A stretch of 64,000 nucleotides of DNA, taken from Pagrus major (Eukaryota; Chordata; Actinopteri; Spariformes; Sparidae). Positions within the stretch are counted from its first letter, which is position 1, and the number at the start of each line of letters is the position of its first letter. Under the pieces are notes generated by a model. It did not search any database, was not told the origin of the DNA, and worked only from the letters and a program-made list of their open reading frames with translations. Of the stretch, positions 39,702-51,700 are shown piece after piece. Where the stretch lies: assembly GCF_040436345.1 (NCBI RefSeq), contig NC_133221.1, positions 21,586,665-21,650,664 on the forward strand. The letters run 5' to 3'. The translations under genes were made by a program, and so were the position numbers.

Positions 39702-42700
39702 ATGAAAAAATGTCTTGCTTCTCTGTGTCTCCTGGGATCTCTTCTACATGCCTTGGCTCAATGCACTGTCCCGACCTCAGAGTTCCACCTGAAAGGAGAT
39801 TATTTAATAGGTGGACTTTTTGATATTCATCATGTCAGAGACAGTGTTTATCTTTACAGACCAGAAGCCATCGACTGCTCCAGGTGAGTTTAAAATAAAT
39901 CTGAATAAATCCCCTCTTAAAATGAAACTAATGACAAGTTTAGTGTATTGGATTAGACCCTTTTAAAAACACTGAGGAGTTTCACCTCAAATGCGGGGTC
40001 AATAGCTGTTGCTTAGCAGCACATTGAACCCTAAACCAATCCAGTTAATTGCTACATTATCAAAGCTGCTGTATAACATTAAATCTGACTCCTGTTCTTG
40101 CTCCATAAAACTGACTTTTCTAACGTCCATATCTGTGTAGAGGTCTCAAGACTAATAATATTAACTGAAATGTAATCCTTCTCTCCTGCTGTGTTTTCTC
40201 TGTTCATAGTCAACTCTTCATTCTGTCAAGTTATCGGAGATTTCAGTTGATGAGATTCACTGTAGAGGAAATCAATAACTCTACCAACCTACTGCCAAAT
40301 GTATCTCTCGGCTATGAAATATTTGACCACTGCTCAGATACACAGATTTTCCCTGGAATTTTGAAACTCTTCTCATCCAGTGGTATGATTCAACCTTGGA
40401 GTGAACCAAACAAGAACCTGTCCAAAGTGTCCAAAGTAACAGCAGTGGTCGGCCCTTTTTCAAGCACGAACACCCTGACTGTAGCCCCACTGTTCATGGC
40501 TGATCTCATTCCTGTGGTAAGTCTGCCAGCTACAGAGTTTTTCCCAGTTATAAAATCAGTCAGTTAACATAAGTAGTACAATTGTAAAACTTAAATTGCA
40601 ACAGTTTTTAATTTCAATTTCTATTATCCTTTTATCAGGTCAGTTATGGAGCTGCCTCATCTGCCTTTACAGAGAAAGCAAAATTTCCTTCTTTCCTACG
40701 AACTGTGCATTCCAATAAAGGCATCATAGGAGTGATTGTTGAGATCATTCTGCACTTCAAATGGCGCTGGGTTGCTTTCCTTAACAGTGACAATGATTTT
40801 GGCAAAGATGGCCTGGAATTGTTCATAAAGAGGATTGAGAACACTAACATCTGCCTAGCGTTCACCAAAGGCATCAACGATAATACAAATACTTCCCAAA
40901 TGTTCAAACAAATACAGGCACAGAAAATCGGTGTCATTATTGTTTTTACTACAAAATTGACTGCTGAAGCTCTCATTGAGTCAGCAGTACAAGTGAATAT
41001 CACAGACAAGGTGTGGATAGCAGGGGACACATGGTCCTTAAACAAAAGGCTCCCCAAGGTGAAAGGAATAAAAAATATTGGAACTGTAATTGGTGTGTCT
41101 CAGCCAGTAGTGACAATACCTGGTTTCAATGATTTCATCTATGCTTCCAAAAGCCAGACTCAATGTGAAAATAAAGAACAAAATAGGTTTTGTAATCAGT
41201 TTTGCAACTGCAGTAGCCTGAGTGCAGAAGATATCCTTGCTGTGGACCCATCTTTCTCTTTCCCTGTTTATTCTGCTGTATATGCCATCGCTCATGCCTT
41301 ACACAATACATTGCAATGCGGATCTGGCAGATGTAATGGAAATATTACAGTGCACCCATATATGGTAAGTATACAAATAATTCAATAATAATAATAATTA
41401 GATCAAATTCACTATCTCAATTTTTCATGTTTATGATTGTTACAGCTTTAACCCTTTAGACAAGCCTGTAATAACTCAAAACACTGGTCTAGCGTGGTTT
41501 GTCATCACATAAATATCATATTTAACATATTATAGAAAACAATTTCTGGTACAAAGTCTACAATGTTCAAAAAAAAAAAAAATAGGATAAAAGCTGAAAT
41601 GGAGGCATCACACAACAACATTTCCCTCCTCAGTAATATTTTAACATCTATTTGATCAGTGTGAAATCAAAAGTAGTAGTGGTCTGAACTTTGTGTACCC
41701 ACACCAGGTTCTAGCAGAGCTGAAGAAGTCAAACTTCACAATTTTAAACCGGAGTATCCAATTTGATGAGAATGGTGAGCCCAAGTTTGGATCCTTTTCT
41801 ATTGTTTTCTGGAACCACAGTGGTGATGCAGTGGAGATTGGCTTTTATCATTTTTACCCATGGCGCAAATTTTTCATCAACAGCACCAAAATTCAGTGGT
41901 ACACAAAGGGAGAAGTAAGTTGTCTTTTCATAAATATGTGTGGTTTAATGCAGTATATTAACACTTAAAAGAGTATGTTGATTAAAAATGCCTTCTTTTG
42001 TTTCTTCTTTTGTTTGTATGCGTATATAAAGATACACTGCTAAAAATAAACCAATGTCTGACAGAATGTTCACATTTTACAAATCTTGTTGCAAAATTTA
42101 AAAGCAGTATATGCTGTTTAATTTCCCTCTCATTTGCCTTCCATCCTTGAAAGTATTGTTCTTGCTTCACTTACATTTTATTTTTTGCTAAATAATTGTG
42201 GTGTACAGGTGCCTACTTCAGTATGTTCAAAGGAATGTCCTATAGGACATGCAAAAAAGCAAAATGGGATCCATGAATGCTGCTTCAATTGTATTATCTG
42301 TCCAAATGGAACTTACATCAACAGCTCAGGTAAATTATTATACATGAGAGAAAGAAAATGAGTAAAATATATCCTGTGCTTCTCTCTGCTTTTTTTCAGA
42401 TTTTAGATTGTTTGAAGCATTTTTTCATGTTTGCAAGGGTTTAACAGTTACTTTGTGTTGATTGGACACAGCTACATAGGCTTCAACTTCCACTCAAAAA
42501 TGAATTAGATTGGCTACTAATATACCACAGAGCATCTTTCAGACATTCCGTTCCTTTCTTGTGTAAAACAAATGTTCCCTAAATCTAATGGGGACATCTG
42601 TTGTAAAAGATGAAAAGTGCAACAATGCTTCATCAACTGTATGATCTCTTTTCAAAAGTTGACTTTATTGACAATCTGTCCTTTTTTGTGTAAAACAGCG

Positions 42701-43627
42701 GATCCCTACAAATGCCTCAGATGTAAGGAGACAGAATGGTCTGAAGAAGCAAGCACATCATGCAATCTGCGTTTGGTGGAGTACATCCCATTCACAGACA
42801 GTGGAGCTATAGTGATCATGGTCGGGGCCTGGGTCTTGGTGGGTCTCACAGCAGCCATGTCCGTTCTCTTTGCTGTCAACTACAACACACCTATTGTCAG
42901 ATCTGCTGGGGGACCAATGTGCTTCTTAATTTTAGGTTGCCTCAGTCTGTGTAGTATTAGTGTGTTCTTTCACTTCGACAAGCCAACAACTTCCTTTTGT
43001 ATCTTAAGGTTCTTGCCTTTTTTTTTGTTCTACACTGTTTGTTTGGCATGTTTTGTTGTGCGCTCATTTCAAATTGTTTGCATTTTCAAAATAGCCGCCA
43101 AGTTCCCCAAGCTCCACAGCTGGTGGATGAAATATCATGGACAATGGCTGGTCATCACTGTGGCATTTCTTACTCAGGCACTCTTACTTGTTATCGGCTA
43201 CTCTTGTGCCCCACCCAAGCCCTACAATGAAACAGTTTGGTACCCAGACAAAATAATACTTAGTTGTGACATTAATCTCACAGCAACCTCTAGTCCTGTG
43301 GTTTTACTTTTGTCCTTGTGCTGCTTTTGTTTCATTTTCTCCTACATGGGAAAAGATCTCCCAAAAAATTACAATGAGGCCAAAGCAATAACCTTCTGCC
43401 TGCTCCTGCTGATCCTCACGTGGATAATGTTTGCCACTGAGTACATGCTTTACCGTGGCAAGCACATCCAAACTCTTAACGCTCTGGCAGTACTTTCCAG
43501 TCTCTACTCCTTTCTGTTGTGGTATTTCCTCCCAAAATGTTACATCATCATTCTCCAGCCCCACAAAAACACTCAACAGTACTTCCAAGGTCTCATTCAG
43601 AATTATACCAAAACAATTAGCCAGTAG
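39702..43627 (+). CDS. Type 1 taste receptor (T1R1/T1R2-like), array copy 3
   Basis: Exons: 39702-39883, 40210-40516, 40639-41364, 41708-41914, 42209-42329 and 42699-43627 (TAG), 2472 nt, 823 aa, uninterrupted. The ATG at 39702 is chosen over one 15 nt upstream because it aligns with the starts of the other copies and gives MKKCLASLCLLGSLLHALAQ, a clean signal peptide. The flytrap domain differs most from the others in lobe 2 (FTKGINDNTNTSQMFKQIQ, AQKIGVIIVFTTKLTAEAL), which may mean a different ligand preference. The 7TM exon is almost the same as copies 4 and 5, but has Glu in ATEYMLYRGKH near the end of helix 6. Members of this family couple through helices and the conserved intracellular loop KDLPKNYNEAK to taste-cell G proteins. 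The upstream spacer holds rer1 exon 5 and 6 relics. Confidence 0.9.
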
Positions 43628-43904
43628 CAGCTTCAGGTAAATATGTGGATCTGCAGGCAGGAAAGATGATGTGCCTCAGGCCTTTTGCTAATAACTCTGT
43701 GAATAACTTTTAGATAACATTGGAATTTAAACATTTGTCTGTTTGGGTTTTTTTTTCAAGAGTTTTAAACTTGAACTTTAAACTTATGTTTTATGCATCT
43801 TTGTATTTTAGTTTGTTTATTTTTGAGAAATATAAAAATTAAACAAACAATATCACCTATTGTTAAAGAGAGGTTTGATGACACATTTGATGATGCTGCT
43901 CACT

Positions 43905-44225
43905 TGTGCTTTTTAAAGGAATTATTTGACATTTTGGGAAGTAAGCTTCTTTGTTCTCTTGTGGAGAGTTACCAATACAACTTTCACACGTCTTTTAAAT
44001 ATGACACTGGAGATTGTCTTATTACCCTTATGAACTCACTCGTGAGCTTTCGAGTTGCTGGTTGGCAATTTTTTTGTAGAACCAGGCTAGTTGTTTCCCC
44101 CTGCTTCCAGTCTTTATGCTATGCTAAGCTACCCATCTACTGGCTGTAGTCTCATACTTAAAAAACAGATAGGAGAGTGGTATTGCCTTCTCATCTAACT
44201 CACATCAAGAAAATATAACAAGCAT
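43905..44225. repeat. Dispersed repeat (TTTGACATTTTGGGAA type)
   Basis: Motifs ATTTGACATTTTGGGAAGTA, TTCTCTTGTGGAGAGTTA, TAGAACCAGGCTAGTTGTTT, CTATGCTAAGCTACC and GAGAGTGGTATTGCCTTC belong to a repeat I recognise as common in percomorph fish. The 118-codon open frame over it is therefore not a gene. Confidence 0.65.
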
Positions 44226-44783
44226 TTTGAGTATTGAGGATAGAATGTGTAATAGTTTCCTTTCAAATAATTTAGCCAATTATTTAGCCAAATTAGTGAG
44301 TATATTACAGATACAAAAACGTAAATAAATACATGAATAAATAAAACAAAACATACTTCATACAGTCCAGGTAACACAGATCTCACCACATGATGGCAAC
44401 ACTTAACTGTGGTGCTGTCTACACGAGAGACCACTGCTGGACTTTGAATGTACTTTTATGGGCTAAGTTCCCTCAAATGTCAATACTGATTTATGTATTA
44501 CTCCTGGTGTTATAGTTTTAAGCTTAGAATAAGATCTTAAAATAAGAGGGAAGTATAAAGTGATGATTAACTTCTTCTCTGAGGTTGATGTCTAACTGCA
44601 TATTTTTGTGACATTATTGCCTCTGTTTCCATGTGGAGTTAAAATTCATTTTGGAAAAATGTTGCATAAGAAGTGTGTCTGTGACAAATAAAGATTGATT
44701 TGATTTACTATTTTGTCTTAATGCCGATTCATGGTAAAGGGTTATAGCTGATTCACCTTTCATATTCACTGTGTCTCACGTCA

Positions 44784-44858
44784 TGGAGGCCTATCCTATC
44801 CTACCAAGTAGAACGACAAGTTCGGCCATTCCACCAATGCCTGAATTCAACTTCTGGC
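44784..44858 (+). pseudogene. rer1 exon 5 relic, first of two before receptor 4
   Basis: GGCCTATCCTATCCTACCAA, AGAACGACAAGTTC, TGCCTGAATTCAACTTCTGG match rer1 exon 5 in order. The donor has changed from GGTGAG to GGCAAG. The preceding 70 bases (CTTAATGC-GA-TCATGG) match the end of rer1 intron 4 near 14065-14085. Confidence 0.85.
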
Positions 44859-44989
44859 AAGAGTGCTGGCCATTTATCATTTTTTATCATATGCCTGGCC
44901 TGAAGTACATACTGTATGAGATGCACATATTATCATGGCATAGTCTTTTGTTGTTGTTTTTTTTATGAATACCAGTTTATGTGTGGGAA

Positions 44990-45110
44990 ATGGCCTGTAC
45001 ATGTTTTGTATGGGTATGCATCATCTGTACATGTGGTCTCTGGACGACTTTGCTTAGCATGCAATGGGATCTGACGTTGGATAAGTGGCGGGAATTGGAT
45101 GGTTTGAAAG
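44990..45110. repeat. Repeat-like segment shared with 55430-55600
   Basis: GGGTATGCATCAT, CTCTGGACGACTTTGCTTAG and TTGGATAAGTGGCGG correspond in order to the segment at 55490-55580, indicating a repeat or a duplicated spacer. Confidence 0.5.
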
Positions 45111-45548
45111 AGCACTATATCTAAAGACTAAAACTTAATCATGATATCCAAGGAAATAACATTTCACAGTACGGCCAAACAGTTAATTATCAAATCAAAT
45201 TTGATTTGTTTAAATCAAAGTGCAAACATATCGCAGCAATGACTGCTTTGTACCAACCACTATTGTCAAGTGCTTTACCCAACTTATTGTCCATTAATCT
45301 TTCTTAATAACATAAACAATTAGTTAAGATTGTGAGCATTGTTTGACTAATTTCAGTTTTACAGTAATTGGCTCTTTTCTAGAACATAAAACATTAACTC
45401 ACGTACTTTATATGAGATGTTGTTTTGTGGTCTTAATGTGGTGATTTAGTGAGAATACTTGGTCTTAATGCTGAGTAATGGTTAAAAGTCATAGCTGAAT
45501 CGCTGTTTGTATTAACTTCACTGTGTCTCAGTCTGCCTCACTTCATGC

Positions 45549-45624
45549 AGGCCTATCCCTTGCAACCAAACGGAACGACGAGTTCCGTCCTTACACCAGC
45601 AGGTTGCCCAAATTCAAATTCTGC
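45549..45624 (+). pseudogene. rer1 exon 5 relic, second before receptor 4
   Basis: GGCCTATCCCTTGCAACCAA, GAACGACGAGTTCCG and AGGTTGCCCAAATTCAAATT match rer1 exon 5. It is preceded by TGGTCTTAATGCTGAGTAATGG, which matches rer1 intron 4 at 14064-14083. The donor is lost. Downstream sequence (AAGAGGAGGTGGTCTTT) also occurs after the 56.4 kb relic. Confidence 0.87.
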
Positions 45625-45999
45625 TCCTATTTCAAATGATCTGTGTGGTCCAATGTTCATTCATGCAGGGATCATTTGTAAGAGGAGGTGGTCTTTTACC
45701 ATAAACCAAAGATACTGGGTTGAATTGATTTAATTTGTGTAAATTTGCTTGTGACTTTGTCCTGTGTAACCTACAAGCTCATCTCATGTGATTGCTGATA
45801 GCGTCCTTAATATGGTATAACTTTCTTCTAAATAGCCAATCAATTATGAGACATTCCCAGCAATAGCAAGAGTTGCTGGTTAATACCTTTTAGATTTTTC
45901 AGTTATTTAAACAATTACATATCAAGAAAAACATAGTTTGCTGAACATCACGCAATGTGCCAACACAAATGCAAAACTGCATCCTCACATTTACAAACC

Positions 46000-48067
46000 T
46001 CCATGTCAAAACCAAACTTTCTATTCAATTAGAGACTCTGTTCAATCACTATGTAATCTTATCATCCAAGCCAAATATTGCTTTCCTACATCACTCAAAA
46101 GCCATCAAATACACACATGCTATAAGATAGCCATTATGTACACCAGTAAGATAAAGTCAAAACACTACCATAAAAACACCTTACTGCAACAAATAAAAGT
46201 AATTTTAGTGAGTCCTTAGTGTACTGTGGAAAAATAAATTGATATTGAGTAAAAAAAAAGGAAATGCACTGAAAAAAATATGCAACGGATAAAGAATGTT
46301 GAAAAATAATTTCGATGTATGTACAATATAAGAAAAACGGCTTTCGAAATGAGCAAATGGTGCGGCCAATGATATATGACAGGGTTTGAGTTTAGAGTTT
46401 TTTACCAAGAGTTTAAGAAATCTGAATGATGTGTGAAAACAGGGGAATAGTCATTATAGTTTTGGGAAATAGGTCTGCTATTTGGTAGATGTTGTGGTTT
46501 GGATGTTTAGTCAGTAGGCCTAGTTATAATGTGTGATCAAGAAAAACTATGACAATGTGTTTCTCTGTGGTCTCCTGCACAGACATGAGTGTCATAACAC
46601 ACGCTTTTTAGAAAGGGGAGAACTACGGCTGGTTGTCATGGATTGGCAGCGATTGCTGAGATGTCACCGCAACCTGCTTGACGCAAGTTAGGCACGCTTT
46701 GGCCCTACTCATAAGGTGGTCCATCTTAGGGGTTACTCGACACAACTTGGAGCATTTAAACTGGTAGTGGAATTGCAAATCAGCGCAGCATGGTTTGATC
46801 CACCCATTATAGCCACCCATGTCCCAGGGCACCTGAACCTTGGAGCGGACTTCCTCTCCAGGGACCCTCTTGTGAGAGTGGAGATTACATCAGTTGGTGG
46901 TGACTCAGATATGTGATGGTTTTGGCAAGACAGTGGTGAGCCTTTTGCCTCCAGACGCACTCATAGCCTAACATGATCCTGTATACATTTCTTCCAGTGA
47001 AACTGATATTGCCTATCCTATGATATCCTATGAGTGCGTCAGCAGGGTCCATGATCCATTAATGAATCAGTCTGAAAGTCAGCAATGGCAACTCCTCTTC
47101 TATCAAGCAAGGGGGAAAGGTGATTCATTCCTGTCCAGAACTGTTGAGTTTGCATTAGAGGTCCAACTTAATAGCTAGGACTGCCCCCAAATGTGGTGGC
47201 ATGGGGTCCAAAGTGCAAGGGCTTCACCTACTCAAGGTCTATATGCCAGGAGTAAAATGTGTATATTTTGTCACTCCTTCAGGAGATACAACAACATACT
47301 AACCCACTTGACAGCTAGCCTTAATGACGAGTGACTATTAAACTGAGGGATGACTACTCTATTTAATTACCAGCACAATCCACAATCTAAATTGTAATCT
47401 TCTTTCTCAATTTTGAAATGGCCTGTAGACCACGGCCAGGCTTGGAACAGCCTATGAATTTCTCCATTTGCACAATTAAAACACATTATTGCATTGAAGA
47501 TCGATCTTTTTTGGCACAAGCTCCTCATCTGCCATGCTGCTACCTAGAATCCACATTGCATCATTTACAATACATCACCCAAGGAAGAGCCATGTTAAGT
47601 AATTTGTCCAGTCAGCATAGCCATCTTGTTGGCTACATCACTCTATTGGTATGTTCATGTAACACAGATATGCTATTAGATAAGAGTTATGTGTCTGGGT
47701 AAAGTATGTGCCAAGGTAAAGTCTCAAAAAAACACTAGCCTGGTTGTAGATGTTTTGTCTTGTTATTATTGGCATCATGATATCTGCTGGTCAGAACTAT
47801 TTCAAGCCATTAATGTACACTACTAAATAAATATAATTGTATTCCTTGGTGGAATGCTTAAAGAATATTTTCTTTCTTTTTTGATAAAACAAATTTTAGT
47901 TCTTCAAACCATGGATCATAATAAAAGAAAGTATGCTAAATCACCCGAAAGTTGTAGCATATGGAACTAGTCTCTAAGATTTTTAAACAGGTATATTTTC
48001 TATGTTATTGTTTTTATTTTTTTTTGTGATTCTCATATCTGTCACTCAGAGTGAATATAAAAGAATT
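46000..48067. other. Spacer before receptor 4
   Basis: Apart from the DIRS-like fragment, no gene was found. The part 47900-48060 resembles 57220-57330 before receptor 5 (AGAAAGTATGCTAAATCA versus GGAAAGTATGCCACATG; GTTGTAGCA), i.e. paralogous spacer. Open frames at 45938-46219 and 47418-47702 match nothing I know. Confidence 0.5.
46700..46960 (+). mobile_element. Fragment of a DIRS-like retrotransposon (RNase H end)
   Basis: An open frame at 46716-46916 reads THVPGHLNLGADFLSRDPL, the hallmark HVPG-x-x-N-x-ADxLSR motif at the end of retroelement RNase H domains, best known to me from DIRS/tyrosine-recombinase elements (Gypsy elements have a related motif). Frame upstream (46620-46710) is already disrupted and no integrase or reverse transcriptase is visible, so it is a short dead fragment. 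Confidence 0.6.
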
Positions 48068-48422
48068 AAAGCAACATTACGTAACTTTTTTTGTTTCACC
48101 TTAAAATAACAGCATCACAATCATTTTGATGATACAGTATCTTGTAATAGGGTGAATGATGTCTCTGTCTCAGCCACTCCGCCCCCCTATCACTTGTTTC
48201 TGCACTACATAACGTCAGTGAGAGGATCACAGCGTTACATACATGTTGACTTCAAGATACAAGTTTTCAAGACATAACATTGTTATGACATTATGTTTGT
48301 TGTTAGCACCTACATTACATCTAACAAATATGGGATTTGTATTTATGATCAGTGGTGTTGCACTCAGAAACTGCGGGGGCGCCAAATTGTACAAAATGCC
48401 AACTTGTACATTATGTTGCTTT
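48068..48422. mobile_element. 355-bp MITE with inverted ends AAAGCAACAT...ATGTTGCTTT
   Basis: The left end AAAGCAACATTACGTAAC and the reverse complement of the right end (AAAGCAACATAATGTACA) match over most of 18 bases. AATT flanks both sides, a possible target duplication. No coding capacity. The paralogous sequence before receptor 5 near 57330 lacks it, so it inserted after the copies separated. It sits about 300 bp upstream of receptor 4. Confidence 0.75.
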
Positions 48423-48559
48423 AATTAAATTTGTCTTTGCTAAAAGAGGGAACTTACATTTTTTAAAAGGAATACCAGTTTTATTCAAGTTTGAGGCATT
48501 TAACTCGCTTGTCAATGATGATTGGTAATCCCTCTGCATATACATCACAGGGAGTATGT

Positions 48560-48727
48560 GCAGCAGCAGCTTTTGCATACTGGTTTGTGAATACTCCTCC
48601 AACCATTTCAAGCTATGTATTTCTCTCCCATGTGAATGGAACAGATCACTGTCTCATAACTTAATAAGGCAGGGGCAAATCCCATTGGAGTTCACATTAG
48701 ATTGGTAAAAGGTAGGTTAACTACAAA
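48560..48727 (+). promoter_or_regulatory. Conserved upstream block of receptor 4
   Basis: TTTTGCAT at 48571-48578 lies 157 bp before the ATG, preceded by GCAGCAGCAGC and followed by ACTGGTTTGTGAATACTCCT, CCAACCATTT, AAGGCAGGGGCAAAT and GAGTTCACATTAGATTGG. Confidence 0.55.
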
Positions 48728-51700
48728 ATGGGGCATTTTCTTGCTTCTCTGTGTCTCCTGGGATCTTTTCTTCATGCCTTTGCTCAATGCACTGTCCCAG
48801 CCTCAGAGTTTCGGCTGGAAGGAGATTATTTGATAGGTGGACTGTTTGATATTCATCATGCCACTGGCCCTGTTCATAATGACAGACCAGAAGCCATCGA
48901 CTGTTCCAGGTGAGTGGATATCTGCTCAAGTAAAAAAAAAAACTACTGAACAACGGCTGGTGTAACAGATTATTTGTACATTCAAAATATTGCCTCAAAC
49001 ATGAGACCAGTAGCTATGGCTAAGTAGCACTCATGTTAAGTCTGATCTTCATCCTTATTCCATGAAATTTGTTTTGTAACATCCAAATCTGTACGGAGGT
49101 CCCAATGAGGATTTTATTTCAACTTTCACTAACAACAGTGATACTTTAAAGTAATTCTTAATCCTTTTCTCCTGTTGTTCTATCTCTGTCCTCAGTCAGC
49201 CCTTCCTTCTCCCAAATTACCGAAGGTTTCAGTTGATGAGATTCTCTGTGGAGGAAATCAATAATTCTGCCAACCTACTGCCAAATATCTCTCTGGGCTA
49301 TGACATATTTGACCACTGCTCAGATTCGCAGAGTTTTCCAGGCATTTTAAACCTCATCTTAGTCAATGGTATGACTCAACCTTGGGGTGAACCACACAAA
49401 AATCTGTCCAAAGTGTCCAAAGTCATAGCAGTGGTTGGTCCTTTTTCAAGCACTCAGGCCCTGACTGCGGCCCCATTGTTCATGGTAGATTTCATTCCCA
49501 TGGTAAATTGGATTTTATTTTTTATGTTTTAACATTTATTTCAGACAGACCAAATGATTAATAATAGACTTATGTAATTATGTTATTAACAATTGTTTCA
49601 TCTAAGATAAGTTTTAATTTTTTTTTTTTCTTTTAACAGGTCAGTTATGGAGCTTCTAGTTCAGTCTTTTCAACAAAAGAGCAATTTCCATCTTTCCTGC
49701 GAACAGTGCATCCCAATAAAGAGGTCATAGAAGCGATTGTTAGCATTGTACAGCACTTCAATTGGCGCTGGGTTGCATTCCTTCACATTGAAAATGATTT
49801 TGGCATTGATGGACGGGAATTGTTCATAAAGAGGATAAAGGACACTGAGATCTGCCTGGCGTACACCAAAAGCCTCAGTCATGATACAGATTACTCTCAA
49901 ATATTCAAACAGATAGAGGCACAGAGGATACGTATCATTATAGTTTTTGCTCCAAAAACGACTGCTGAAGCTCTCATTGAGTCAGCAATACAACTGAATA
50001 TCACAAACAAGGTGTGGATTGCAGATGATGGATGGTCCCTAAACAAGAGGCTCCCCAAGACAAAAGGCATCAAGAATATTGGAACTGTACTCGGGGTGTC
50101 TCAGCCAGTTGTGACAATACCCAGATTCAATGATTTTATCAATATCACAAAAAGCCAGACTCATTGTGAAAATGCAGAGCAAAGTATGTTTTGTAATCAG
50201 GTTTGCAACTGCAGTAGCCTGAGTACTGAAGCCATCCTTGCTGCAGACCCATCTTTCTCTTTTCCTGTTTATTCTGCTGTTTATGCCATCGCTCATGCCT
50301 TACACAATGTCTTGCAATGTGGATCTGGCAGATGTAATGGGAATATAAAAGTGTACCCACACATGGTAAGTTCACAGAAGATCTGACAGTCTAAATTTGC
50401 TTGTTTATGTTTCTGAGAGTTAACTTTAATAAAAGGCTATCTTAGTTATAACATAAAAATGTAAACATGAACTTTAAAGCAGATTTTTACCTTCAATTAA
50501 ATAAAAGCTGACAATAGAGCCACACAACCAACTGATAACTCCTGACAAATTGAATTAAAGCATTTTTTTTTTTTTTTCAATATCTCATACTGCTGCTTGG
50601 CATGCGTTGTTATTATCAAGGTGCCACTCTGTAATTTAACTTATTGCGAGCTATCGGCGTAGTGTGTAATTGTTTTGTCCAATTTCTATCTATCTGTAAA
50701 TAGAGGCATCTCCAGTCTCTTGATCCAGCAACTTTAAGCCTGTAAAAGATTTTAGCTACTCTGCTTACCTTTCAAACATTGCATTGCCATCAAAATCTCA
50801 GAAAAAAATGTGGCAATAGCTAAAGTGTATAATTAGATAAACCACTTCCTAATGCCTCTGAAGGGTGAAAACACAGAAGTTACTCCCTACACAATAATGT
50901 TTTTAAAAACCTATTTATTCAAATCTCATATGTTCATTGTAAACACATGCAAGTAATTGTCATCTGACCTTTGTTTGCCCAAATCAGGTTCTAGCCAAGT
51001 TGAGGAAGTCCAATTTTACACTTTTAAACCAGCGTATTCAGTTTGATGAGAATGGTGACCCCAAGTTTGGAGCCTATTCTATTGTTTTCTGGAACCACAG
51101 TGGTGATGCAGAGGAGATCGGCTTTTATCATTTTCACCCATGGGTCAATTTTTTCATCAACAGCACCAAAGTTCGGTGGTACACAAAGGGACAAGTAAGT
51201 TGTTTTATTTCCTAATTATAGTATTGCAGTATGTAGTATATGAACAGTTTATACAGTATCTTTCCATGAAAGAATGGGTTTGGTTTTGGTTGAGCAACGT
51301 TTAGAATCAGCTCTGACAGGCTTAACATAGATCAACCGATGGTGGTTGTTAATAGTGTCATTTGCAGTGATGTCTGAATATGAAGTGTTTGTAAGCATTT
51401 TTCCATTTCACAAAACCTCTTAATAAATTAAAACACCACTTTCCTCATTTTTTTAGTACACAGAGGTATTCTTCTTCTTTTTGCTTCACCTACATTGAAT
51501 TTGTTCCTGAATAATTGTCTTGTACAGGTGCCTTCTTCACAGTGTTCCCAAGAATGTCCTGTAGGACATGCAAAAATGCAAAATGGGATCCACAAATGCT
51601 GCTTCAATTGTGAAATCTGTCCAAATGGAACTTATATCAACAGCACAGGTAAATTATTATACATGAGAGGAAGAAAATGAGAATATTCTATATGCAAGAT

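Noticed and set aside
43793-44149. 118-codon open frame after receptor 3
   Set aside because: It overlaps a dispersed repeat recognised by several motifs, with no splice or promoter context.
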